DNA of 64,000 nucleotides from Symbiodinium natans (taxonomy: Eukaryota; Sar; Dinophyceae; Suessiales; Symbiodiniaceae): the NCBI GenBank assembly GCA_905221605.1, contig CAJNDS010000280.1:722357-786356 (forward strand), written 5' to 3'. The position numbers and the translations under genes were made by a program. Positions 39,481 to 54,400 of this stretch are shown one piece after another (within the stretch, counting starts at the first letter, position 1; every line of letters begins with the position of its first letter). The notes below the pieces were generated by a model. That model saw only the letters and a program-made list of their open reading frames with translations, was not told the origin of the DNA and ran no database searches.

Positions 39481-42400
39481 GCCGCCTGGGGCTGCCTTTC
39501 GGATTCAGGCCCTCTTGAAACCCTAAACACTAAACCCCTAAACCCCTAAACCCCTAGTTCCCTAGTTCCCTGAACCCACTTGCAGGCTTTGGGTTGTCCC
39601 CTCACATGAAGCAGGGTTTATATTTCTGTTATTGGTGAGTGTACATAAGGTTCCTTTTTAATATTGGTGAGTGTATATACCGGGTGTCCTTCTGGGGGTA
39701 CAAGAAATATATACCCCACATGAAGGTGAGGTCTTGCATCTCAGGGGTAGCTGCTCCAAGTGGAGGATTGCCTCCCAAAAACGGATTCAGGGAACTTTGG
39801 GTAAGAGCCAAGGGCGCCCTAAACCCTAAACCCTAAACCCTAAACCCTAAACCCTAAGACCTAAACCCTAAACCCTAAACCCTAAACCCTAAACCCTAAA
39901 CCCTAAACCCTAAACCCTAAACCCTAAACCCTAAACCCTAAACCCTAAACTAAACCCTAAACCCTGCCCCCGAAACCCTAAACCCTAAACCCTAGACCCT
40001 AGACCCTAGACCCTAGACCCTAGACCCTAAACCCTAAACCCTAAACCCTAAACCCTCAGCGTAGGATGAGTAGCACTCGGTTGAGACAGCGCTGGAGAGT
40101 CGAGCCCTATAAGCCCTTAAGAGCACCGGAGTGTTGGGTAAAAGCTGCAGAACATGTGTCCAAGATTCGGTTTCGGGCTCAGGGTCAGGGTCTCTTTCGC
40201 GGATGCAGAGTATAGGCCCTTGTTCCCGTTTTTTGAGGCTTTTGGGTTTCCCTTGTAAGGCCCTTCAAACCAAACATGGCACCCTTTTTACTCCTAGGCT
40301 ACTCTTGCATTGGGTTTAGTAGACCCTTAGGTTCCTGGTAACTTAGAGCATCCAAGGGCCGTTACATGGTCCATGGTCCCTTAACTTCATTAAAGGGTTC
40401 TGAAGTATGGGCCTTCTGGGTCGTATAGGGTACGCAGGGGTATAAAATTATATGGGTTGGTGGTCGATTTAAGAAGGGCTTCTGTTTTCTAGAGGCATGT
40501 ATTCGGGGTTCGTTTTTAGGGTATCTAGGGGCTACATTGAGGCAGATAAAGCGGCCACCGCCCTTTAAGAAGGTATGTAAGGAAGGGCCCTTACTTCATG
40601 CGCTTCCCCACTACCTGCCCCCCGTAGGTTCCCCCTTTCAATAACCTTAATTAGGCCTGCTGGTTTCAAATTAGCCTTGATTCTGGGGGGGGCGGGGGAC
40701 CTAGGGGGGGTAGTATAGAGGGGGGTAGTAACTCGTGATGACTAAGGGACCGCCTTTACAACACACACCCTAAACCCTGAACCCTGAACCCTAAACCGTA
40801 TATAAGGAAGGGCCCTTATCAAGAAGGGACCGTGTAACTACCCTTAGAGAGGTTTGGGTTTCAGGGCTTAGGGTGTCGCAGGATTGGCGGGCGTTCTCCA
40901 TCTACCAGCTGATTACCGATCGTGCCTTGGTAAAAAGCTTCGATCACACCTGGGACCCAGAACTGCTGAAGCCAATTAGCATCACCTTAACATTAAAACC
41001 CCTAAACCCCTACCCTAGAGCCTGCAAAGCATTGGGCTTTCCGACGGCCGTCAAGCTTTTCACCTTGAAACTCTGCGGCCAAGAGCTGCTATACCCCCGA
41101 ACTCCCCGAGATGGGCCGCCGACCTCGGGGGTGGGCTGAGAAGCTTGCGGCCGACTTGGGCCATCAAGCATAAACCCTAAACCCTAAACCCTAAACCCTA
41201 AACTTGGGCCATTAAGGTTTGTGTGTATTGAAGAGAGGTTCAGCAGAGGTTCGGCCTTCGCCTGGCGTCCGTTCAGGAGACCTGCCGGTCGGTCCCTGCA
41301 CAAATCTGGAGGTTCATGGTGCTTCGTAAACCGTAACCCAAGTAGACTTGTACTTCTAACCCAGTCATAACCCCTTTTAGGGTACTTAATGGGCACATGT
41401 GTGTGGGCTATAACTACACTTATGATGGGTTACTAAACCCTGAACCTCCAAGTATGCTCCTTCTGAAATGCAGAAAAGAAATGCTGTGGGGACCCTCCCT
41501 CCTGGTTTAGGGTTTAGGGCTTATAGGATTCAGGGTCCGGGGTTTATAGGGTTCAGAATTTAGGATTCAGGTCATTGGATAGGGTTTAGGGTTTCACTTA
41601 GGGTTTATAGGGTCTCGGATTTAGGATTCGGGATGCATAGGCTGTGCAGTTGGAGTGGCCTTGGTGTGCCCCTGGAGCTCTTGGAATGCTCGGAAGTTTG
41701 GGGTCTGCGCTGGCAAAATGGACTACCCCTAAACCCTAAAACCTCCACCCTAGAATATCGGCAGGGGGGTTCCCAAACGGTTGTGCTTCATACAGATATT
41801 TTTCTGGTCCGACACAACCCTAAACCCTAAGCCCCAAGCCGCTGAGGTTTTGTTGATGGCGATCCCAGGTGCGATGGTAGGGCCCGGGTGGATCTAGGGA
41901 TGGAGGGGGTACGGGTTTAGGGTTTAGGGTTACGGGTTTTCCCTAAACCCTGAACGGAGAACCCTGAACCCTAAACCCTAAACCCTAAACACCTACGACT
42001 GGATTCGGGTTTAGGGTTTAGGGTTTAGGATTTAGGGTTTAGGGTTTAGGGTTTAGGGTTGTGATTTCCCTAAATTCTGGTCCTTTTGGGGGTCCTTCTT
42101 ATAAGGAGGGCCCTCTTATTTAGGGTACCCCAAGAACGGACCCTAATCTTGAGAACTGACCAAGTGATACCGATACAGCTACTGATGCCACTAAGAATGT
42201 GAAAAGAAAAAAGTGCCAGTACCAAGTGGAATAGCATGAACAATAGTCTGATTCATCATGAAAACAAGGGGCGTTGCTCATGCTTTAAACCTGAACCTGA
42301 AACCGTCATTCGTGTCTTAGGGACATTGTGGGATTGAGATGTAAGTTTAGGGCTTCAGGGAATCGATTCTCCGACCTGCTGGGTAGGAGTTGACCTCGTA

Positions 42401-45400
42401 AGCACAACCTTTCTGGTGCTATGTGGCGCCCTTTCTTTAAGGTGGGGGGAGGGGGGGGGGGGTTGGGGTTCCTCTTTAGGTTGGCATGTTCCTCCTGGGT
42501 ATACTAACAGTCCTTAATGGGATTATAGTACCCCCCCACTATAATCCCTATTAAAGACTTAGTATAAGGGTGGAACATCCCAATCTTTAGGGTTTAAGTA
42601 AGTCGTCCATGTTTTGGGGTATGGGGTGGTTTAAGATTTTAGGGCTTAAGCGGGCTAGGCGCTAAGTGGATGTTGACATGTCTAAGGGTAGCTTACATGG
42701 GCCCGACCGGTGGTCCCTTACCTCCCTTGAGTGGGAGTACACGGGAGGCAATCCTCTGGCTCTAGTTCGGGGCCTGCTGCAGGGGGGCACATGGCTTGAA
42801 CTCATTTTTCTTCATCCGCGAATCGGAGCCACGCACGCTCCCTGGGCTGTCGCAAACCTAACGGTCGCAGCGCAACGCCTCCCGCAAGCGATCGACCCAC
42901 GGGCTGCCATGACACTCCCTAAGCCCTACAGACCCTAAACCCTAGACACACAGGAGAAGTGCTTCCTTGATGCCCCAAAACCCAACAACCCATATTTCCT
43001 GGCTGCTATAGACGGCTAGCGGTCACGTTATGGCTGTTATCCGGCTCAGACTCGGGCCGTGTGCAAGTGAGGTTTTGGAGAGGCGTGGAGTTTACGTAGG
43101 CTTAGGGTTTAGGGGCTGTTTGTTAAAAAAGTGTACATTGGGTGCAGGGCTCTGAATCCGCAGGGATGTGTTGGGTTTTGCCTAGGGAATGGATCGTGGC
43201 CAGGTGCTGCGATCTCCTTATTGAAGCCAAAGACGTGAAGCCTATAGTTCTCCTTGGACCGGAACCCTGAAGCGGCTTGTCGCACCACGACGGCTGCGCT
43301 GCAGCCGAAGCGGTCCACGTACTCTATGTTGCGCCGACCTCAGAAGTAGGGCTTCTTCAAAGAACTTTTGCCAATTTGACTGCTCTGTCCATGAAAATGC
43401 TAGACTAACTGTTAACAACATCGCGAGCTCGACCTGACAGGAACAACGAGCTTTTCGACGGTGGCTTCGACGTCCGCGACATGACCTACCGTCACGGAGA
43501 GATTGCGCTGAAAGCTAGTGTAAGTCTAAGGCGGTCAATTTCTTGGCGTGGCCCCTGTTGTGACAACAGTTTGTGCACACCCGGTTCTTTCAATTTCCCT
43601 CAATTCGTACGAGTTTCCTTTTTCTTCCTCGTGACCTCGAGAACCGAAAGGCCAGGACCCAACATCTGCCGCACAGGAGGAGATTTCGCGGGCATGACGC
43701 AGAAGCTCCACTACATCAAAGGCGCGTCGGAAGTGCTTGGCAGAGTTCACCCGTGCTCGGGTTATGTGGGCGTAAGGTTTTGGAGTGTCATGGCGTACTC
43801 AGCTGCCATTAGGCTAAAATAGTCTTGAAAACCCCAAAGCCTGTAAGCCTGTGAGCGACTTGGTGTGCCTGTCGCCTGGATGGTCCGCAGGCATCCCAAA
43901 CCCTAAAACCTAAACCCTAAACCCTAAACCTTAAACCCTAAACCCTAAACCCTAAACCCTAGTTACCCTCAACCTCAGCAGTTTAAGCCCCAAAACCCAG
44001 TCCTCCGGGAGGCCTAGGCTGTCGCGGAGTCTGGATCTCGCCAATCTTCCAGAACGGCCGGGGGACCCTGTTCGGGTTAGGGCTTTGTTGAGGGATTTAG
44101 GGTTTAGGGTTTAGGGTTTAGGGTTCAGGGGAGTTAGGGCTTTTAGGGCTTATGGTTCGAGGGCGCAGGGTTAACAAGTTAAGGGTGTGGGGGGGGGGGG
44201 CGGGGGGAGGGGTCATGCTGGTATGGGGGGTTTTCAGGGGTGCAAGCTTGGCAGTCGGGCCTGGATTTGGAAGTTATCTCCTGCAGATATGCTAGGGGGG
44301 AAGTGGGGTCTTGGGAGTTCGAACACTGGACACGCGGCGGTTGCTTTCATGACCCCACACCCCAAGCCCAAAGCCCTAAATCCCCTCGAAACCCTCAACC
44401 CTATAAACCCTAAACTCCAGCCCTAAGCCCTAAACCCCTGTACCCCAGTCCCTGAACCCTAACCCCTAAATTCACAAGCTTGGGCTATCAGGGTTTGAGG
44501 TTTAGGGTTCAGGATTTTAGGGTTCAGGGTTTCAGGGATGAGGCATTGGTCTTCTAAGGGCTTGAGGTTTGGGGCTTTGGGTTCTGGATTCAGGGTTTTT
44601 GGTTTTGGGTTTAGGGCTTCAGGTTTGAGGTTGGGGTTTATGGGTTTAGGGGTTTAGGGGTTTTGGCGGTTTGGGGGTTTGGGGGTTTGGGGGTTTTGGG
44701 ATTTTGGGGTTTGGGGGTTTTGGGTGTTTGGGGTTTGGGGTTTAGGGTTCAGTCAGTGAGGGCTCAGGACTTTACGGTTTGTAATTTGGGGGTCTCAAGC
44801 TTCCTGCTGCAGCCGTCCCAGGCTTCAACAGCTACCACCAGCGACCTGCCCTGATGTTGTTGGGCCGGCAGGGCCAGTTAGACACTTTTTTTGTTGCAGT
44901 TTAGGGTTTAGGGTTTAGGGTTTAGGGTTTAGGGTTTAGGGTTTAGGGTTTAGGGTTTAGGGTTTAGGGTTTAGGGTTTAGGGTTTAGGGTTTAGGGTGG
45001 GGGAGGGCTGGTGAGGGCCGGGTTCGGGGTATTCTGAACACGCTGAGCTGGAGCATGGTGACTCCCCAAGCCCCAAAATGCCCAAAAGCGATGATTTGGG
45101 AGGTGTACGCCCCCCCCCCCCCCTTCCCCACATAGAAAACATAAATCCCGGAAAGGCCTCTTGGACATAGATTCTTTCAACCTCCTGTACCCGTTGGGGT
45201 ACTCTGCATCTTTTTCGGTCAACCCCGCCTCGCCGAGACCCTAAACCCTAAACCCTAAACCCTAAACCCTAAACCCTAAACCCTAAACCCTAAACCCTAA
45301 ACCCTAAACCCTAAACCCCTCAGGTACGCCCAGCTGGACTTCACAGCACTGGACAAGCGTCTGGGCACTCTGGAGGACTTTCAGTGGGTTCTAGACACAT

Positions 45401-48400
45401 ATAAAGACTTGTATGAGTTTATACAGATTTATACATACACGTTGAATCAGAATATCCATCCTACAGATGCACATACATTAAAGGCCATAAGCAAGAAGTA
45501 TCTATCTGTGTATGAACAGAGTATGGGTTGCAAGGGACTTATGTTGGCAAGAAAGCCCCGCAATAAGAAAGGAGCATGCCACAGTTCTTATGGTCAACTT
45601 GCTTCGGACTCACTAGGCTTTGTCAAGCGAGATTTCCCAGAGGCTTTAGCCCCAAAGCCCAAACTGAACCTCACTGAGAAAATCCTACATGACCCTGTGT
45701 CAGCCCTATATAACCTCCATGCACCCACCTTATCATCCGGGATTGGTAAGCCCTGAACCCTAAACCCTAAACCCTAAACCCTAAACCCTAAACCCTAAAC
45801 CCTTCCAGGAGCTGCGCGAGCTGACGACCACGGCGCACGACCTTGGGATGTACGTCATCGTGGACGCATCTGGGCTGGAGTCTACTGGGTTTAGGGTTTA
45901 GGTTTAGGGTTTAGGGTTTAGGGTTTAGGGTTTAGGGTTTAGGGTGTTTAGGTGCCCACTCCCCTGGAACCCTACTCGATCTCACCTAACACCCTGAACC
46001 CCAAAAGCCCTAACAACCCCAGAGGCCCTAAAAACCAACCCTAAACGCCAAGCCGCAAAAAGCCCCAAAAACCTCAGAGCCCTAAAGCCCCAAAATCCTC
46101 AACCCTGAAGCCAGGGTTCAGGGTTGAGGGCTTGGAAGACCTTCATCGTTGAAACCATGGGGAACCAGAAGCCCGAGCTCACAAGGCCCCAGCGTTGACA
46201 CAAATTCAAAGAAAAGCATGAAGAAAGAAGGAAAAAAAGCATGACCGATAACAAGTAGTAGGTACTCTTAATATTAAGAATACCAAGAATGACCATAGTC
46301 ATACTGCTAACAACAACACTACCAACAGTAACTCTATGTTTATATGCATGCATGCATGTATGCATGTATGTATGTATGTAAGTATGTAAGTATGTGTGTG
46401 ATCGTAAGCATCTGCAGATGCATGGCTACATATGTAGTTCCCGATTTGTATATATTTGACACAACCCACACACCTTTCCAGGGCAGTCGGGGCATGAGCA
46501 CCGAAGGATGGCTTCAGCATCCTCCCGTCAGACCTTCCAAAGCCTTGTTTAGGGTTTAGGGTTTAGGGTTTGGGGTTTGGGGTTTGGGGTTTAGGGTTTA
46601 GGGTTTACTTTGCTGAAGACAAGCGTACTCGAGAAAGGGTGCACCCAGAACCCTACCTAAACCCTGCCCACCCGAAACCCTAAACCCTAAACCCTAAGCC
46701 TTAAACCCTAAGCCCTAAGCCCTCAACCCTAAACCCTAAACCCTAAACCCTAACCCCTAAACCCTAAACCCTAAACCCTGAACCCTCTGCAAGGTGGTGA
46801 TGAACCACATGGCCAATGAGTTCTACTTCGAGGGCCACGAGGAGAGTGAGGCGCCCTGGCGCTTCCACGAGCCGCCTGGACTTGGTGAGTTTTTTTTTTT
46901 TTTTTTTTTTGGGGGGGGGGGGTAGGGTTTAGGGTTTAGGATCTAGGTTGAGGGTTTAGGACTCTGGGATTACGGCTCTGTGAGTCTTTTTTTTTGGGGG
47001 GGGGGGGGGTTAGGTTTAGGGTCTAGGGTGTAGAGATTAGGGTTCGGGGTTTAGGGTTAGGGTTTAGGTGTAAGGGATTAGTATGGTTTAGGCGGTTTAG
47101 GGTTGGGCGGTTCAGGGTTGGACGGTTTCCGGGGTGAAGGGTTTGGCAGCTTAGAGGGTTTGGGGGGTTTAGGGGGTGTAGAGGATTTAGAGGGTTTTGG
47201 CTCCCACAACGCCAAGTTTTCCTTTACGCCCCCGAGCGCATCCATCATCGCTCCCCCGAAGAGGTTTACTTCGCCCAGGGCTCTTTAGGGTTTAGGGCTT
47301 TAGGGTTAGGGTATAGGTATATTATAGGGTCTAGGGTTTAGGGTTAGGGTTCAGGGTTTAGGATTGAGGGTTAGGGTTCAGGGTTTAGGGTGTAATTAGG
47401 GGCAAGGGGGCCAGCCCCCAACTCCAAAACCCGGCGTGTGTTGCAAATGTGGGAGGGCCGCCGAGCTGAGGAATTACAACGCCCGAGAGTATCAGCACCT
47501 CGCCCAGCACGAAGCCGTGTTTTTTCACAGGGTTCATTCGAAGGGAGAACTCACAAGACCGAAAGTAGCATATTGCAGTTTAATAGGGTTTAGGTTTGGG
47601 ATTTGTCGGGTTCGGCGATAAGCATGGTCATCATGAAGCCAGACATTTGTTTGTGGGGTTTAGGGTCTTTAGGGTTTGGTTATAAGCAAGGATACCCCAA
47701 ATAGACAAGAATCCCCTCAAAGGGACCCCCAAAAGGGGGTACCGCGAAATCTCTCCTTAGTAACGGCTATCGTCAAGGGCTATGAGGGGTTTCGGGCTTA
47801 GGGTGCACTGAGCGCCTTGGCATAAGGGACTCGGCAGTTTTTTTTCGAAATTTCGCCCCATGTATGCCCACTCCGAACCACCAGCGAGAGACCCACAAAC
47901 CCCTGTACTTGTGCTACAGTGCGGAAGCTCACGAAATCGACCCTTACCCAGAAGACCCCTCAAGCCCTTTGCTTCAGGCTCTTCCCGCGAAAAGCGCAAG
48001 AAATGCTGCATGACACGCCCAAAGGGCCACTCAGACGGTGTTGGGTTTCAGCGTTGGGGCCATGGGTTAAGGTTTCGGAATGTCCGGCCTCGGTTTTTGA
48101 GGGGAAATTTGGGGGGTTTGGGTCAAACTATAAAGGTTTGGCAGAGGCCTTTTGAAGCCAAACTCACCTCGCCCCAGATCCCACATGCTCCGACCCCAAC
48201 CCGAACCAACTGTGACAAGTTTCGGGCCCCCATGGCGACGAGAGGCACGGGTCAAGTCTTGCCGGGGGGGGGGGGGGGAGGGAGGGGGGAGAGGGGAGGG
48301 GGGAGGGGGGAGCGGGGCGTTGAATCCACAGGACTCCTATGAACCACTCGGTAAGAGCCTTCAAGTCAGGAAGCAGCCCTACGTCGACTTCTACTACGAC

Positions 48401-51400
48401 AACAACTGGGTGCCTCGTCGGGACATCGCTCTAAACCCTAAACCTTTAACCAGACACTTCGCACCCTAAATCCTACAGCTTAACACCCTACCTGAGTTGA
48501 GGGTTCGGGAGTGGAGGGCAACAAAAGTTGGAGGAGGAAGCTTAAGGGTCTATGGTTTTGGGTTTAGGGTTTGGGGCTTCAGGGCTTTGAACGCTTCCAA
48601 TGCTTTCAGGGGGAGTTTTGGAAGGCTTGGAGGGCTTGAAGGATTTGGGTTTTTGGAGTTTAGGGTGCAAGTAGGATTCGCCACCCCCCTCCCTAAACCC
48701 TAAACCCTAAACCCTAAACCCTAAACCCTCAACCCTCAACCCTAAACCCTACACGCTGAACCCTACGTGCAGTTCCAAGCTCCGGTTTCCTGATGCGCTT
48801 GGCAGTCGGTGGTCGGGCTCTGGAGATTGTTGGTGGCTTTGGGGGTGGAGGGTTTGCTTGCTTGGGGTTGGCTTGGGGTTTGTAGAAGCTTTAGCCACTT
48901 TAGTCCAGAAGACGTGATTCACAACAATTTCGGCTTACAGGCTCTTGAGGGTTGAAGGTTTAGTTGGTTGAGGGTTTGGGTTTGGAGGGTGTTAGGGTCT
49001 GTCTAATGAGGAGGTTGGGGTGTGCTTCAAGCTGTTTTCGAGCCGATCTCGTGGGTTTGCAGCGGTCTATACTTTGCCTTAGATCTTCACCTAGTAGTAC
49101 CCCAAGCCCCAAGCAAAACCCTAAGCCCCAAACCCTGAACCCTGAATCGTAAACCCTAAGCCCTGAACCCTGAATCCTAAGCCCTTCCCAAGGATCCGAA
49201 CGCAACGTACAACGGCACACTGTACGGCCGCTATGGCGAATGGGTCGACGACGACGGCTCGCTGGGCCTAGGGACCTACATCGACTCGGACTTCCATCAC
49301 AACGGCCCCACTCCCCTGCTTTTTTTGGGGGGGTTGAGGGTTGAGGGTTGAGGGTTGAGGGTTTAGGGTATATATAAGAAAAACTATCCCCGTGTTTTAA
49401 TTGTGTTCTTTGTTTTTAATGGGGTTTGTTTGTGGGGGAGGTGCTCCCCCGCGTTATTTGGGGGTTTCCGAAATTAGGCGGGGAGGGTCCCTATTTTCGT
49501 AAAACCCCATGTGTGCTATTTGCTGGTTTTTTTTGGGGGAGGTGCAGGACGTGAAGGTTTGGGTTTGGGTAGTAGGGACCTTCTTAAACCCTAACCCTAA
49601 AGCCTCGACCCTAAACCCTAAAGCCAGGGTTTGAGGGCTTGACGTCTAGGCTCTGCGTGCCAGGCGATCTGAGCGACTACTTCGATCCCTGGCAGATCAA
49701 CTACGGCAACTCGGGTTGGCTTTTGGGATAGTTCTACATTTTCTTTATTTGGTTTCTAAAGGGAGCCCATATGTACATATATACATATGTATGCATAGAT
49801 ATATATGTATATAAATATATATAAGGGACCCTATGTATGTATAATTATGTAAGTATTGTTCAAAAGCTTTCAGCGCCAACCCAGGCAAGATCTACGGCAC
49901 CATGGACGACCTGAGGCTTGAGCACGAGCGGGCGCCTGGGACCTCTAAGCGGGCTTAGGGAAGTGCTCCTAAACCCTAAACCCTAAACCCTAAACCCTAA
50001 ACCCTAAACCCTAAACCCTAAACCCTAAACCCTAAACCCTAAACCCTAAACCCTAAACCCTCAACCCTGAACCCTGAACCCTGAACCCTGAACCCTGAAC
50101 CCTGAACCCTGACTTGAGGGCCGAAACTCCCGATCGAGGTTCATTCCCTTCGGGGGCGTCATTGCGAAGTCGCTCCAGACCCTTCAAGACCCAAAAAACC
50201 CTAAGCCTTGGGAGTACTCGAACAGTCCTGAATCGGGATTTATCATCGGGGGGATTACAATCCCTATGAAGGACTGTTAGTATAAGGGGGAACATCCCCA
50301 CCTAAGCCGTAAAACCCCAAAACCCTAGAACCCTAAATCTTGTGAGACATGCTGCCTCCCTGGACCTTGCACCCTTAAACCCTAAACCCCAAACCCTAAA
50401 CCCTGCACCACCCCAACCCCTAAACCCCAACCATAAACCTGAAACCCTACACCCGTGAACTTCGGACTCGAAGGTGCAGAAGAAGTACATTGCAATGACC
50501 AAAGCCCTGATCTCGAGCGCAGACATCGATGGCTTCCGCGTGGACACGCCGATGCAGGCGGGGAGGGAGGGGGGGGAGGAAGGTTTAGGGTTTACGGTTT
50601 AGGGTTTAGGGTTTAGGGTTCAGGGTTTAGGGTTTAGGATTTCGGGCCGGCTGTAGAAAAGGCGTTTAGGGTTCGGGGTTCAGGGTTTTTATGGTTGGGG
50701 CCTCAACTGCCCACTCCCACAGCCCAAAAGCCTCACATCCCCCAGCCTGCACCCTACTTGGAGGTTCATGGTCCTTACTAACCAAGTATAACTGTACTGA
50801 CAGCTGTACTTATAACATCTTACAACCATATTAGGGCACGTAGGGGGATTATAAGTGGGTTATAAGCACAGTTATACCTTGTTACTAAGTACCATGAACC
50901 TCCAGGTTGAAGATTTACTGTTTCATTTCAGGGGTCTTGAGCTTCTCACTTGAGGCTCGGATGGCTTCGGGTCTGGCCTTTCTGTGTGAAGCACAGGCCA
51001 TCACCCAAACCGTGTGTAAGCCTAAGCCTCTAGACCCCTAAGCCCCTAAACCCTAAAACCTCACCCTAATCCCTAACCCCTAAACCCTAAACCCCCAAAC
51101 CCTAAACCCCCATGAGGTACCTTTGAACTTCTACAAAGTCTGGGCGCCGGCGATGCGAGACTTGGGATCCAAGTCAGCCTCTGACAAAAACTAAGTTTTC
51201 GTGTATATATATGCTCACCCCCCCCCCCTCGACAGACCCCGGAAGCGAAAAAAAGGCTGAGGGCGCGACGGACAGCATGGCTGCACACAGTAGCCAGACC
51301 CGTTAACACACAACAGGGCATTTGTACATATATGTATTTTCGATTGATACGGTTCTGTGTTGGCTATGAAAGATGCAGAGGGATGTGAGAAGGACGCATA

Positions 51401-54400
51401 CTGTAAGCCGAAGGGGTAGCATTCATAATCGTATTTCGGCAGAAACACAACACAAGCGAGAGTGCACGAAATAGCACCTTTATAGCGTGGCTGCAGCTGC
51501 AGGGGAATCCTCAAAATCTAATGCTCTGAGTCTTTCGGAGCGTCGGCTAGCGAGACGACAGCGCGAAGCTCAGTAGTTAAACAATGCCTCCAACATCACT
51601 CCCGCGCTGGTCCAGGCGTTCTTGGTTCGGAACCAGTATGTAAACTGGGCGGCCCTGATTTTGCGTCGGAGAATCAGATTGCCAGGTGCTCGACTCGTGT
51701 GCTTGATGTGTGTGCGAACATGCCCCCAGAACCGATCGATGATCTGCGTTCCGGACTTGACCTTGAGAGTCTTTTTGTTGGGCAGCTTGAGATTGTACAC
51801 TTTGGTGTAGTGCGGCTTGACCCAAACGACCTGTTTATCATAAAAAACACATAGACATGTATGGAGTGCAAGATAATATAGTTTTGTTATGAAAAATAAA
51901 ATAGCTAATGTTTTATAAGATGATTTAAAACCCGCCTTCTTGTTGACAATCGTTCTTTTTTTCTTGTGCACGACATTACAATGGCAAACTCCAGGAAGCT
52001 TCAGCTTGTATGCCCTGGCTCCATCTGTGTGCAAAACCACATGACGATCACTGAGAAGGGGGGTCCCAATCGCACGCCAGTCATACTTTCGGATTGGCCC
52101 TGGTCCTGGCGCTCGTGGCTTAGTGACAGGGGGGTTCAAGCGAAACAAGCGTAGCGATGCTGGCCTGCCCCTTTCTACCAAACCACACCATTGTTCCCAT
52201 CTGACGACTTTACCTTGGCCATCAGTGGCATCCTCCAAACCCTTCCCCAAATCGACCTCGTCAGCCTCAACATCTACCCAGGTGGAGTCATTGGGGCGAC
52301 CATAGGTAATGGACTTTTCCTCTTGCTCCACATACCTTGCCCGAGCCACATCTAAATTGTTGTAGATGCGCTCCACGGGCTTGTGATCGACGTCCATGAT
52401 AAGGTGTGCGGAGTTAATGGGAACACCGGCGACGGCTGCGTAAAGGATGGCGGCCTGAGCCTTCAAGGGGGTGACCGAGTTGCCGTTCCCGCGAAAGAAG
52501 ATGGGGTGAAAGTCGTCCACTTGCAAGTACTTCTTGCACCGCTTCCCACTACACTGATACATCCAGGACTCACGAGACTTCACGAACTTTAGCTTGCCGA
52601 TTGTTCCCTCCCCACATCGAGGACAAGTGCAACCCTGCCAGTCCGGTAGTATCTTGTCTTTCTGGAGTGTCTTGACCAAGTCAAGGTAGGACATGGTCAT
52701 GAAGGAGTGAATGGAACGACCCCACCGTTGATTGTGTGCTCGAAACTTTTCGGAGACGTTGCCATGACGAACGTAGGGGACGGAAGTGAACGTGTTCTTC
52801 TTGGAAGGCTTTTTCAATACAGCCCGCATTTTCCCGCGCTTGGGAGCGGGCCAGGGAGCTTTTGACTTCCTCTTGGTGCTCTTGGCATATGACTTTTTGG
52901 CCATGGTGCTACACTGGTTTGTACCAGAAGTGAAACTAAGGACCTTTTTCTGGTCTATACAAAACTGAGGCGACCACACAGGCAACATCTCTGAGGGTGC
53001 TTGCAATGTATTTCGTTGCATAGATGTCAGTTCGATTTTCTGCGGCGGCAAGGCTTCTGTCAAAACTGCGTGAGGCTGTCTTCGTGAACGGGCTTGCTTT
53101 CATTTCACAAACAAAGGTCTTATAAGAAAAGTATGGGGCTTCTAGCAATCTAGTTTAAATGTTATATATGAATATGTTAATTCTGATCTTGAGGAATACG
53201 TGTTCAAAAACCCTAAACCCGCACGCCTAAATCCTACACCCAACCCCCTAAAAATTTATTGAATAACAGAGTAATATCTTATGGCTGAAAGGCTAAAATA
53301 AGTATAGCAGCCCGTCAATGCGCTCATATGTGATCTGTCATTGTGTGAAAGACTTACGACTCACTGCCGAAGGATGCCACATCCATCTGGTCCCCAGGCA
53401 TGTCATCCATGATTTCCTCTAGGTCCCTCTCAAGAGTAGACAGGGCACCCCCTTCCTCGCAGCCATCTGGCGCTTCGCCCACCCTTGGAATTACGTCATC
53501 CCCATCCTTCGTTTCCTCGACATCAGAATTCTCATGAAGATGAAGAAAGTCAGGGTTGCGAACTGCGAGATCGTTGACCTTGACCTTCTTAGGAGACGGC
53601 GATTCCAAGTCGATGGGTGCATGGAGAGACTGTGCTGACAAAGCCCTTGCCCATGTGATGCGCTCACGCTTGACGCGAACTGCTTCTAACAGTGGTGCAG
53701 GCGGAGGGACAGCGTCTGGACTATCATGCCGACGAATGGCCTCCTGCAGCCAAGTGTTTTCCCACAGAAGACGGCTCTCCTGGTCTGCAGGGGGGGGACC
53801 TTTCTTTCTGAAGTTTGCGATGATGTGCTTGGAGGACGGCTTGACGAGATCAGGGAGAAGCCAACTCATGCGGTTCACGTCCTTCTCAATGGGCCCTGGA
53901 AGACGCCAGTACACGGATGTTTTTGACACGAGGATGAATGCTGAGCGCTTCAAGATAGCCATGATGTCCACACTTGACATGTCTCCTTGCGAAACCAAGA
54001 GAAGAACATTACAAAGGCAAAACGCAGAACAGAGAATAGTAAAGAAGTCAATGTATAGAAATAGAGCATCCTTATGAAATCACGAGAATAGCATTCCAAG
54101 AGCAAGACAAACAACATATGGTGTTGAAGCATTTATACTTCTTATCTGTAATTTTGAAAAAAACACAACTATATATAGACAAGTTTCCCAATGCCGGACG
54201 AATGAGCTTGATGAAGGTATCGTGGTCAATCACAGGGTCTAGACCTGGCTCGATAGGGGGTTCATGTGCGGGCTCATAAGCATTGTCAATGACGACACGA
54301 AGCTGGTTCTGCTTGAATTTCGCAGCAGTCCAGCGCTCACGGGTGAGGGTCTCAGTGTCTGCCACATCAGAGAAAGCTTTTTTCTTTTTGACTGGCTCTA

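Larger units (their letters stand above)
40930..43440 (+). other. Intron(s) between exons 2 and 3
   Basis: Contains one copy of each MITE family (41304-41452, 42479-42585) and TTTAGGG/CCCTAAA runs at 41170-41205 and 41915-42060. The phases of exons 2 and 3 do not fit, so a small unseen exon is expected here. Confidence 0.5.

Noticed and set aside
42666-42938. 90-residue frame within the intron between exons 2 and 3
   Set aside because: No similarity to GH13 sequence and no fitting splice sites.
43481-43822. Single 113-residue gene
   Set aside because: This frame merges exon 3 with intron sequence; the GA donor and exon 4 give a far better GH13 match.
47436-47621. Possible extra GH13 exon (NYNAREYQHLAQHEAVF)
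   Set aside because: Looks protein-like, but its phase does not connect exon 9 to exon 10, whereas these two join directly in phase.
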